From Streptomyces sp. 7-21 (GTDB taxonomy: Bacteria > Actinomycetota > Actinomycetes > Streptomycetales > Streptomycetaceae), in assembly GCF_016741785.1 (NCBI RefSeq), contig NZ_JAERRL010000020.1, positions 1-64,000 of the forward strand: DNA of 64,000 bases. The letters run 5' to 3'. The translations under genes and the position numbers were made by a program. The notes beneath the pieces were generated by a model. It saw only the letters and a program-made list of their open reading frames with translations. It made no database searches and had not been told where the DNA came from. This document shows, piece by piece, positions 31,351-38,978 of the stretch. The first letter of the stretch is position 1; each line of letters starts with the position of its first letter.

Positions 31351-31386
31351 TCGCGACCTGTGCCATGTCCGTCATGGAGGGCCCCA

Positions 31387-32841
31387 GTGAACCACCCGTC
31401 CACCGCTTCCGCTGCCACCGCGTCGGCCGCCTTCCGCGGCTCCCTTGAGGTGATCCGCGCCGTCGAGCCGCGCGTGGCCGATGCCATCGGCGCCGAGATC
31501 GAGGACCAGCGCGCCTCACTGAAGCTGATCGCCAGCGAGAACTACGCCTCGCCCGCCGTCCTGCTCGCCATGGGCAACTGGATGAGCGACAAGTACGCCG
31601 AGGGCACGGTCGGCCGCCGCTTCTACGCCGGCTGCAAGAACGTCGACACCGTCGAGTCGCTCGCCGCCGAGCACGCCCGTGAGCTGTTCGGCGCCCGGCA
31701 CGCCTACGTCCAGCCGCACTCGGGCATCGACGCCAACCTCGTCGCCTTCTGGGCCGTCCTCGCCGCGCGCGTGGAGAGCCCGGCCCTGGAGCGCGCGGGC
31801 GTCCGCCAGGTCAACGAGCTGACCGAGGCCGACTGGGAACAGCTCCGGCGCGACCTGGGCGGCCAGCGGATGCTGGGCATGTCCCTGGACGCGGGCGGCC
31901 ACCTCACTCACGGCTTCCGGCCGAACATCTCCGGCAAGATGTTCCACCAGCGCAGCTACGGCACCAACCCGGAGACCGGGCTGCTCGACTACGACGCCGT
32001 GCGCGCCGCCGCCCGCGAGTTCCGCCCGCTGATCCTCATCGCCGGCTACTCCGCCTACCCCCGGCTGATCAACTTCCGCATCATGCGCGAGATCGCCGAC
32101 GAGGTGGGCGCGACGCTCATGGTGGACATGGCGCACTTCGCCGGCCTGGTCGCGGGCAAGGTGCTCACTGGTGACTTCGACCCGGTGCCGCACGCCCAGA
32201 TCGTGACTACCACCACGCACAAGTCGCTGCGCGGTCCGCGCGGCGGCATGGTGCTGTGTGACGAGACGCTCGCCGAGCAAGTCGACCGCGGCTGCCCGAT
32301 GGTGCTCGGCGGCCCGCTGCCGCATGTGATGGCCGCCAAGGCCGTCGCCCTCGCCGAGGCCCGGCAGCCCGCCTTCCGCGACTACGCGCAGCGCATCGTG
32401 GACAACTCCCGCGCCCTGGCCGAGGGCCTGATGCGGCGCGGCGCCCGGCTGGTGACCGGCGGCACCGACAACCACCTGGTGCTGCTCGACGTCTCGGGGT
32501 ACGGCCTTACCGGCCGCCAGGCCGAGGCCGCGCTGCTCGAAGCCGGGATCGTCACCAACCGCAACGCCATCCCGCGCGACCCCAACGGCGCCTGGTACAC
32601 CTCCGGCATCCGCCTGGGCACGCCCGCCCTGACGACCCGCGGCCTGGGCACCGACGACATGGACGAGGTCGCCGCGCTGATCGACACCGTGCTGCGGCAG
32701 ACCACGCCGGGCACGACCAAGAGCGGCAAGCCGTCCAAGGCGGCCCACGTGCTCGCCGACGGCGTCGCCAAGCAGGTCGGGGAGCGCGCCGCCGACCTGC
32801 TGGCCCGCCACCCGCTCTACCCGGGCATCGACCTGGGCTGA
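31387..32841 (+). CDS. glyA: Serine hydroxymethyltransferase
   Basis: A 484-residue PLP enzyme, somewhat longer than the usual ~420 because of internal insertions (around LERAGVRQVNELTEADWEQL). LKLIASENYASPAV, YAEGTVGRRFYAGC and the Schiff-base Lys region TTTTHKSLRGPRGG are canonical. It converts serine and tetrahydrofolate to glycine and methylene-tetrahydrofolate. The GTG at 31387 follows GGAGG six bases earlier (31376-31380); the open frame extends to 31288 but that part is the riboswitch. The riboswitch upstream ties expression to folate one-carbon status. Streptomyces often have two glyA types; the insertion marks this as the longer one. Confidence 0.95.
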   Translation: MNHPSTASAATASAAFRGSLEVIRAVEPRVADAIGAEIEDQRASLKLIASENYASPAVLLAMGNWMSDKYAEGTVGRRFYAGCKNVDTVESLAAEHARELFGARHAYVQPHSGIDANLVAFWAVLAARVESPALERAGVRQVNELTEADWEQLRRDLGGQRMLGMSLDAGGHLTHGFRPNISGKMFHQRSYGTNPETGLLDYDAVRAAAREFRPLILIAGYSAYPRLINFRIMREIADEVGATLMVDMAHFAGLVAGKVLTGDFDPVPHAQIVTTTTHKSLRGPRGGMVLCDETLAEQVDRGCPMVLGGPLPHVMAAKAVALAEARQPAFRDYAQRIVDNSRALAEGLMRRGARLVTGGTDNHLVLLDVSGYGLTGRQAEAALLEAGIVTNRNAIPRDPNGAWYTSGIRLGTPALTTRGLGTDDMDEVAALIDTVLRQTTPGTTKSGKPSKAAHVLADGVAKQVGERAADLLARHPLYPGIDLG

Positions 32842-32873
32842 CGCGCCGCGCCGCCCGCCTGCCCCGGCCGCCG

Positions 32874-33191
32874 TCAGCCGGCCAGCAGCGGCCGGTACTC
32901 CGGGTGCCGCTCCACGTAGCCGGCGACGAAGGGGCAGGTGGGCCGCACGCGCAGCCCCCGGTGGCGGGCGTCCTCCAGGGCGGCGCGCGCCAGTTCCGCG
33001 GCGACGCCCTGGCCCCGGCTCTCCTCGGGCACGAACGTGCTCAGGTAGTCCACCGTTCCCCGGCGCCTCTCCCCGCCGGTCCCGTCGTCGGTCCCCTCGT
33101 CCCGCCGGTAGACGAGGTAGCCGGTGATCCGCTCGCCGTCCCGGGCCTCGAACCGGCCGCGGCCCTCGGCGTCGATGATGTCCGGCGTCAT
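32874..33191 (-). CDS. Small GNAT-like N-acetyltransferase (YjdJ type)
   Basis: A 105-residue protein of the short GNAT class. The acetyl-CoA loop is in FVPEESRGQGVAAELARAAL, followed by PTCPFVAGYVERHPEY, which is characteristic of this subfamily. RITGYLVYRRDEG forms the first strands. The open frame continues upstream, but the ATG at 33191 (MTPDIIDAEG) begins the fold. The acceptor substrate is unknown. It converges on glyA and is divergent from the endonuclease V gene. Confidence 0.88.
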   Translation of the reverse strand: MTPDIIDAEGRGRFEARDGERITGYLVYRRDEGTDDGTGGERRRGTVDYLSTFVPEESRGQGVAAELARAALEDARHRGLRVRPTCPFVAGYVERHPEYRPLLAG

Positions 33192-33375
33192 CGGGGCTCC
33201 CCTCGCTCGGCTGTGCTGTCCGGTCCCCCTCGCTAGGCACCCTAGGCGCACCGTCCGGTTCGCGCCTGTTGTGGGACATCCTGTGGGACATCTTGCGGGC
33301 ATCGTCGCTGTTCGCGGTGTGCGTTCCCCGGGGGCGGGGCGGCGGCCCGCGCCAGCGGCGGTAGCGTGTCCGGCC

Positions 33376-34090
33376 GTGAGCCCCGCCGCCCCGGATCTCC
33401 CCGCCCCGTACCGCCACACCACCCCCGCCAGCGAGGCGGAGGCCGTGGAGCGGCAGCTGCGGCTGCGCGCTGCCGTCGTGCTCGACGGCTCCGGGCCGGC
33501 GCCCGGCGCCCGGCGCCCCGGTGGCCGGCGTGGACGTGGCCTACGACGACGGCCGGGGCCTGGTGGCGGCCGCGGCCGTCGCGCTGGACGCCGTCACGCT
33601 TGAGGTGACCGACCGCGCCACGGCCGTGGGGCCCGTGCCGTTCCCGTACGTGCCCGGGCTGGTGGCGTTCCGGGAGCTGCCCGCCGTCCTGGAGGCGCTG
33701 GGCCGGCTGCGGGCCACGCCGGACCTGGTCGTCTGCGACGGCTACGGCCTCGCCCACCCGCGCCGCTTCGGGCTGGCCTGCCACCTGGGTGTGGTCACCG
33801 GGCTGCCCACCCTCGGCGTCGCCAAGAACCCGCTCACCTTCCGCCACCCGCCGCTGCCGCCGCACCGGGGCGCCGCCGCGCCGCTCCTCGACGGCGGCGA
33901 GGAAGCCGGCCGCGCCCTGCGCACCCGCGAGGGCGTGAAGCCCGTCTATGTCTCCCCCGGCCACCGGATGACCCTCGGCCTGGCCTGCGCCCACACCCTC
34001 GCGCTCGCGCCGCGCTACCGGCTGCCGGAGACGACGCGCCTGGCCGACCGGCTGTGCCGCCAGGCGCTGCGCACGGCCCTCGCGCGCTGA
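33376..34090 (+). pseudogene. nfi: Endonuclease V gene, frameshifted at a 7-bp tandem repeat
   Basis: Endonuclease V nicks DNA near deoxyinosine. Most of the protein reads in one frame from about 33521: VAGVDVAYDD with the first active-site Asp, FRELPAVLEAL with the Glu, VVCDGYGLAHPRRFG with the second Asp, and LPTLGVAKNPL. The N-terminal ~45 residues (GTG at 33376; SEAEAVERQLRLRAAVVLD) lie in another frame. The two join if one of three CGGCGCC units at 33497-33517 is removed, giving DGSGPAPGA followed by PVAGVD. Either the gene is broken or phase-variable, or the assembly has one repeat too many. Start at 33521 (GTG) would give a protein without its first strand. Confidence 0.85.
33497..33517 (+). 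repeat. Three tandem copies of a 7-bp unit inside nfi
   Basis: CGGCGCC occurs three times without a gap. Because 7 is not a multiple of 3, each gain or loss of a copy shifts the reading frame. Two copies would give an intact endonuclease V frame; the three present do not. Confidence 0.9.
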
Positions 34091-34205
34091 CCGGGCACCG
34101 GCCGGTGGCGCGGCGCTGGTTACGATCAACGCCAGACCGCGGGCCGCGCCCGCCGGAGACCGGGCCGGCCCGCTGGCATGGACGTGCACGGAGGGGAGAA
34201 ACACC

Positions 34206-35333
34206 ATGACCACACGCGAGGACGCCGCGGCCCGGACCGCCTGGCCGCCCCTCGACAAGGAGGCCGTCCGCGAGGCCCTCGCGTCCGCCGTGCGCGGCGA
34301 GGCCGTCGGCGCGCTGCTGCGGGTCAGCGGCGAGGACGGCCACTGGGAGGCCACGGCCGGCAGCGCCGGGCTGGACACGGACCGGCCGGTGGACGCCGGC
34401 GGGCACTTCCGCATCGGCAGCGTCACCAAGCCGCTTCTCGCCACGGTGACGCTCCAGCTGGTCCAGGAGGGGGCTCTCGGCCTCGATGACCCGGTGGGGC
34501 CGCTGCTGCCGGGCGTCCTGCCCGGGGACTACCCGCCGCTCACCGTCCGTCAGCTGCTCGGCCACACCAGCGGCGTGCCCAACTACCTGCCGCTCGTCCT
34601 CACCGCGGAGAAACCGCTGGCCGCCCAGCGCGACCGGACCTGGACGGTCCAGGAGCTGCTGGACGTCGCCTTCCGGCAGCCGCGCCCCTTCGAGCCCGGC
34701 GCCGGCTTCGGCTACTCGAACACCAACTACCTGCTGCTGTGCCTGCTGATCCGCCGCCTGACCGGCCGGGACTGGCACGAGGAGGTCGCGCGCCGCGTCA
34801 CCGGCCCGCTGGGCATGGCCGCCACCCGCGAGCCCGGCACCAACCCGCACCTGCCGTCGCCCCACGCCCGCGGCTACACCCGCACGGACGGCGAGCTGGT
34901 GGACATCACCGAGATCAACCCGTCCGTCTACCACGGTGCCGGCTCGATGATCTCCACGGCCCGCGACCTGGACATCTTCCTGGACGCCCTGCTGGCCGGG
35001 CGGCTGGTGCGGCCGCCGCTGCTGGAGCAGATGCTCACCCCGGGCGCCGGCACCGTCGCCGAACTGCCCGTCTTCGGCTACGGGCTGGGCACGCAGCGGC
35101 TCGACCTGAGCGGCGAGGGCAGCGGGCCGTACGTCTACGGCAGCGGCGGCGGTCTCCAGGGCTACATCACGCTGATGTTCGGCACGCGCGACGGGCGGCG
35201 GCGCCTGGTGGCCAGCCTCACCCTGGCCACCGACAACGAACTCAGCCCGCTGCCCACGCTGATGCGCCTGGCCCGCGCCGTCTTCCTCGGCGCCGAGGCC
35301 GCCGGCCAGCAGCCCGGCCCGGTACCCAGCTAG
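34206..35333 (+). CDS. Serine beta-lactamase/D-Ala-carboxypeptidase-family hydrolase
   Basis: A 375-residue protein of the class C beta-lactamase-like family. SVTK (FRIGSVTKPLL) is the SxxK nucleophile motif, YSN (FGYSNTNYLL) is the second motif, and GSGGGLQGY replaces the usual KTG/HGG near the end. LLGHTSGVPNYL is another family block. No signal peptide is visible, so it may be cytosolic, unlike true penicillin-binding enzymes; esterase or peptidase function is equally possible. ATG at 34206 follows GGAGGGGAG. It converges on the next gene with 4 bases between stops. Confidence 0.88.
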   Translation: MTTREDAAARTAWPPLDKEAVREALASAVRGEAVGALLRVSGEDGHWEATAGSAGLDTDRPVDAGGHFRIGSVTKPLLATVTLQLVQEGALGLDDPVGPLLPGVLPGDYPPLTVRQLLGHTSGVPNYLPLVLTAEKPLAAQRDRTWTVQELLDVAFRQPRPFEPGAGFGYSNTNYLLLCLLIRRLTGRDWHEEVARRVTGPLGMAATREPGTNPHLPSPHARGYTRTDGELVDITEINPSVYHGAGSMISTARDLDIFLDALLAGRLVRPPLLEQMLTPGAGTVAELPVFGYGLGTQRLDLSGEGSGPYVYGSGGGLQGYITLMFGTRDGRRRLVASLTLATDNELSPLPTLMRLARAVFLGAEAAGQQPGPVPS

Positions 35334-35337
35334 GCGG

Positions 35338-36420
35338 TCACCGGCGGGGGCCGGCGTCCCGCAGCGCCGCGAGGCAGCGGTCCACGTCGGCCTCCGTGTT
35401 GTGCAAGTAGAACGACACGCGCAGATCGCCCGCCCGGGCCGAGACGATGATGCCCGCCGCCGCCAGGGCCCCGGCGGCGGCACCGAGGCCGGGCACGGCG
35501 ACGATGGGGGAGCGCACGGTGGCCGGCCGGTGGCCCAGGCCGGCCAGCCCGGCGCGGAACCGGTCGGCCAGGGCGAGCCCGTGTTCCCCGGCCGCGCGCG
35601 GGCCCAGCTCCTCGAGCAGCGCCAGCGAGCGGGCCGCGGCCTGGTACGGCAGGAACGCCGGGCTCTGGTCGAACCGCCGCGCGTCGCCGGGCAGGTCACG
35701 CAGCACGCCGTAGAGGTCCGCATCAGTGGCGCGCCCGGCCATCATCCCGGCGTACAGCGGCGCCAGGCCGCCGCCGTCCTCGGGCACCGTCAGGAACGCG
35801 ACGCCGCGCGGGCACAGCAGCCACTTGTACGCGGCGCAGACGGTGAAGTCGAAGTCGGCGGCCCGCAGCGGCAGCCAGCCGGCCGCCTGGCTGGTGTCGA
35901 CCATCGTGCGCGCCCCGTGGCGGCGCGCCGCGTCGCGGATCGCCGCCAGGTCGGCCACCCGCCCGTCGCGCGACTGCACCGCGCTGACGGCGACCAGCGC
36001 GGTGTCCTCGCGTATCTCGTCGGCCAGTGCTGCTAGCGGCACGGCGCGCGGCCGCAGCCCGGGGCGGTGCGCGAAGGGGGAGACGGTCGAGACGAACTCC
36101 TCCTCGGCGAACAGGACTTCCGCACCGTCCGGCAGCGATGCCGCGATCAGCGCCACGTGCAGCGAGGCGCCGCCCCCGATGGCCACGCGCCCCGGCGCCA
36201 CCCCCATCAGGCGCGCGAAGGCGGCCCGGGAGTCCTCGATGTCGCGGAACGCCGCGGCGGAGTCGAACTGCCCGTCAGCGGCCTGCGCGGCGGCGTGGCG
36301 CAGCGCCCGGGCGCTGCGGGCCGGCAGCAGGCAGTGCGACGCGGTGTTCAGGTACGTGGTAGCCGTGGCGGGGTACTCCTCGGCCAGGAGCGTGCGCGGG
36401 GATGTCAGCGGGGATGTCAT
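35338..36420 (-). CDS. Aminotransferase class V-fold PLP enzyme
   Basis: A 360-residue protein of fold type I. TYLNTASHCLLP at the start, VSAVQSRDGRVADL, MVDTSQAAGWLP with the PLP-binding Asp, and the Lys of CAAYKWLLCPRG mark the cysteine-desulfurase/kynureninase-like class. A catalytic desulfurase Cys loop is not evident, so it is more likely an aminotransferase, lyase or epimerase-type member. The ATG at 36420 is chosen because the fold starts there; the longer open frame only shadows the divergent gene. It shares a 99-base promoter region with the acyl-CoA racemase gene. Confidence 0.9.
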   Translation of the reverse strand: MTSPLTSPRTLLAEEYPATATTYLNTASHCLLPARSARALRHAAAQAADGQFDSAAAFRDIEDSRAAFARLMGVAPGRVAIGGGASLHVALIAASLPDGAEVLFAEEEFVSTVSPFAHRPGLRPRAVPLAALADEIREDTALVAVSAVQSRDGRVADLAAIRDAARRHGARTMVDTSQAAGWLPLRAADFDFTVCAAYKWLLCPRGVAFLTVPEDGGGLAPLYAGMMAGRATDADLYGVLRDLPGDARRFDQSPAFLPYQAAARSLALLEELGPRAAGEHGLALADRFRAGLAGLGHRPATVRSPIVAVPGLGAAAGALAAAGIIVSARAGDLRVSFYLHNTEADVDRCLAALRDAGPRR

Positions 36421-36448
36421 GCGCCGAGTCTCACCACCAGACGACCGC

Positions 36449-36476
36449 TTGTGAAAGGTGAAACACGTTCTTATCA
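36449..36476 (+). promoter_or_regulatory. Candidate promoter of the racemase-thiolase-FadB genes
   Basis: TTGTGA at 36449-36454 and TTATCA at 36471-36476 are separated by 16 bases in the most A/T-rich part of this divergent region. Transcription would begin about 35 bases before the start at 36520. Confidence 0.45.
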
Positions 36477-36519
36477 TCGCGGGTGAGACGGCACCGGCGG
36501 CGGCATGCCTGGGGGCCCC

Positions 36520-37686
36520 ATGACAGCGACGACGCGACCCGCGCCCTGCCCGCTCGCCGGCGTGCGCGTGCTGGAGCTGGCCGGAATCGGCCCGGGCCCG
36601 TTCGCCGCGATGCTGCTGGGAGACCTGTGCGCCGACGTGGTCCGCGTGGACCGCCCCGGCGGCTCCTGGCCCGGCCTGGACCCAGCCCGCGATCTGACCA
36701 ACCGCGCCAAGCGTTCCGTCCTGCTCGACCTCAAGTCCCCTGACGGACAGGAACTGGCCCTTGGCCTGGCCGAGCGGGCCGACGTGCTCATCGAGGGCTT
36801 CCGGCCCGGCGTCGCCGAGCGTCTCGGCGTCGGCCCCGGCCCGTGCCTGGCACGCAACCCCGCGCTGGTGTACGGCCGGATGACGGGCTGGGGCCAGGAC
36901 GGGCCGCTCGCGCGCACCGCCGGGCACGATCTGACCTACCTGGCCCTGACCGGCGCCCTGCACCTGACCGGCCCCGCCCACGGCCCGCCGACGGCCCCCG
37001 CCAACCTGCTGGGCGACTATGCGGGCGGCGCGCTGTACCTGGTCGCCGGCGTGCTCGCCGCGCTGCTGCACGCCCGCGCCACCGGCACCGGCCAGGTCGT
37101 GGACGCCGCGATCGTCGACGGCGTCGCCCACCTGACGACCGCGCTGCACGGGCTGCTGGCCGCCGGCCTGTGGCGGGACGCGCGCGAGGCCAACCTCCTG
37201 GACGGCGGCGCCCCGTTCTACGGCGTCTACGCCACCTCGGACGGCGGCTGCATGGCCGTGGGCGCCCTGGAACCCGCCTTCTACGACGAGTTCACCCGCC
37301 TGCTGGGCCTGACCGGTGACCTGCCCGACCGCGACGACCCGGCCAGCTGGCCGCGGCTGCGCGCCCTGGTGGCCGGCCGCTTCGCCCGCCGCACCCGGGC
37401 CGAGTGGGAGCGCGTCTTCGCCGGCTCCGACGCCTGCGTGGCGCCCGTGCTGTCGCTGCGTGAGGCCCCGGACCACCCGCACCTCGCCGCGCGGGGAACG
37501 TTCACCGTGCGCGACGGCGTCCGGCAGCCCGCGCCCGCGCCCCGGTTCTCCGCCACCCCCGCCGGCTCCGGCCGCGGACCCGCACGCCCCGGCGCCGACG
37601 CGGCGGACGTCGCCCGCGACTGGGACCTTCCCGGCCTGGCCGCCCCGCCGGCCCCGGCCGCCCCACCCGTGAGGAGAGGCACATGA
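36520..37686 (+). CDS. Alpha-methylacyl-CoA racemase-like protein (CaiB/BaiF family)
   Basis: A 388-residue member of the class III CoA-transferase fold. TAGHDLTYLALTGAL and LLGDYAGGALYLVAGVLAALL carry the His/Asp pair that racemises the alpha carbon in AMACR enzymes, so racemase is more likely than transferase. LRVLELAGIGPGPFAAMLLGDLCADVVRVDRP-type N-terminal sequence is standard. I take the ATG at 36520, preceded by GGGGG (36511-36515); an in-frame ATG at 36505 is possible. It overlaps the thiolase gene by 4 bases (ATGA). It probably converts (R)-2-methylacyl-CoA to the S form for beta-oxidation of branched chains. Confidence 0.9.
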   Translation: MTATTRPAPCPLAGVRVLELAGIGPGPFAAMLLGDLCADVVRVDRPGGSWPGLDPARDLTNRAKRSVLLDLKSPDGQELALGLAERADVLIEGFRPGVAERLGVGPGPCLARNPALVYGRMTGWGQDGPLARTAGHDLTYLALTGALHLTGPAHGPPTAPANLLGDYAGGALYLVAGVLAALLHARATGTGQVVDAAIVDGVAHLTTALHGLLAAGLWRDAREANLLDGGAPFYGVYATSDGGCMAVGALEPAFYDEFTRLLGLTGDLPDRDDPASWPRLRALVAGRFARRTRAEWERVFAGSDACVAPVLSLREAPDHPHLAARGTFTVRDGVRQPAPAPRFSATPAGSGRGPARPGADAADVARDWDLPGLAAPPAPAAPPVRRGT

Positions 37687-38897
37687 CCACGGAAGCGTAC
37701 GTGTACGAGGCGATCCGCACGCCGCGCGGGCGCGGCAAGCCCGGCGGAGCGCTGCACACCACCAAGCCGATCGACCTCGTCACCGGCCTGATGCGTGAGC
37801 TGCTGCGCCGGCTTCCCGGTCTGGACCCGGCCGCGATCGACGACGTGGTGCTCGGCGTCGTCAGCCCGCACCGCGACCAGGGCTCCGACCTCGCCAAGAT
37901 CGCGGCCCTCGCCGCCGGGCTGCCCGAGACCGTCGCCGGAGTCCAGGAAAACCGCTTCTGCGCCTCGGGGCTGGAGGCCGTCAACCTGGCCGCCGCCAAG
38001 ATCCGCGCAGGCTGGGACGACCTGGTGCTCGCCGGGGGAGTGGAGTCCATGTCGCGGGTGCCGATCGGCTCCGACGGCGGCCCGTGGGCCATGGACCCGC
38101 GGACCAGCCTGGACATCGGCTACGTCCCGCAGGGCATCGGCGCCGACCTGATCGCCACCCTGGAAGGGCTGAGCCGCCGCGACGTCGACGAGTACGCCGC
38201 GCTCTCCCAGGAGCGTGCCGCCCGGGCCTGGAAGGAGGGCCGCTTCGACCGCTCCGTGGTGCCCGTCACCGACCGGTCCGGGCTGACCGTGCTCGACCGG
38301 GACGAGCACCTGCGGCCCGGTACCACCGCCGACAGCCTGGCCGCCCTCAAGCCCGCCTTCGCCGCGATCGGCGAGCAGGGCGGCTTCGATGCCGTGGCGC
38401 TCCAGAAGTACCACTGGCTGGAGCGGATCAACCACGTGCACCACGCGGGCAACTCCTCCGGCATCGTGGACGGCGCCGCCCTCGTCGCCGTCGGCAGCGG
38501 CGAGACGGGCGAGCGCTACGGGCTGACCCCGCGCGCCCGGATCGTCTCGGCCGCCGTCACCGGCTCCGAGCCGACCATCATGCTCACCGGCCCCGCCCCC
38601 GCCACCCGCAAGGCACTGGCCCGGGCGGGCATGAGCATCGAGGACATCGACCTGGTCGAGATCAACGAGGCGTTCGCCGCCGTCGTGCTCCGCTTCGTGC
38701 GGGAGATGGGCCTGGACCTGAAGAAGGTCAACGTCAACGGGGGCGCCATCGCCATGGGCCATCCGCTCGGCGCGACCGGCGCGATGATCCTCGGCACCCT
38801 CATCGACGAACTCGAGCGCCGCGGCCTGCGGTACGGCCTGGCCACCCTGTGCGTCGGCGGCGGCATGGGCGTCGCCACCATCGTCGAGCGGGTCTGA
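37683..38897 (+). CDS. Acetyl-CoA C-acyltransferase (thiolase)
   Basis: A 404-residue thiolase. The nucleophile Cys is in QENRFCASGLEAVN, the second-half blocks are NVNGGAIAMGHPLGATGA with the active His and LATLCVGGGMG with the second Cys, and INEAFAAV is also present. It cleaves 3-ketoacyl-CoA with CoA, the last step of beta-oxidation. Translation is coupled to the racemase gene. The FadB-like gene follows after 81 bases and supplies the preceding two steps. Confidence 0.95.
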   Translation: MTTEAYVYEAIRTPRGRGKPGGALHTTKPIDLVTGLMRELLRRLPGLDPAAIDDVVLGVVSPHRDQGSDLAKIAALAAGLPETVAGVQENRFCASGLEAVNLAAAKIRAGWDDLVLAGGVESMSRVPIGSDGGPWAMDPRTSLDIGYVPQGIGADLIATLEGLSRRDVDEYAALSQERAARAWKEGRFDRSVVPVTDRSGLTVLDRDEHLRPGTTADSLAALKPAFAAIGEQGGFDAVALQKYHWLERINHVHHAGNSSGIVDGAALVAVGSGETGERYGLTPRARIVSAAVTGSEPTIMLTGPAPATRKALARAGMSIEDIDLVEINEAFAAVVLRFVREMGLDLKKVNVNGGAIAMGHPLGATGAMILGTLIDELERRGLRYGLATLCVGGGMGVATIVERV

Positions 38898-38978
38898 CCC
38901 CGCGTCATCGGTTCGTTCCGGTTCCTTCCCCGTTCATTTCCGTTCCGCCTCCCGTCATCCCCCCATCGGAGCCCGCAC

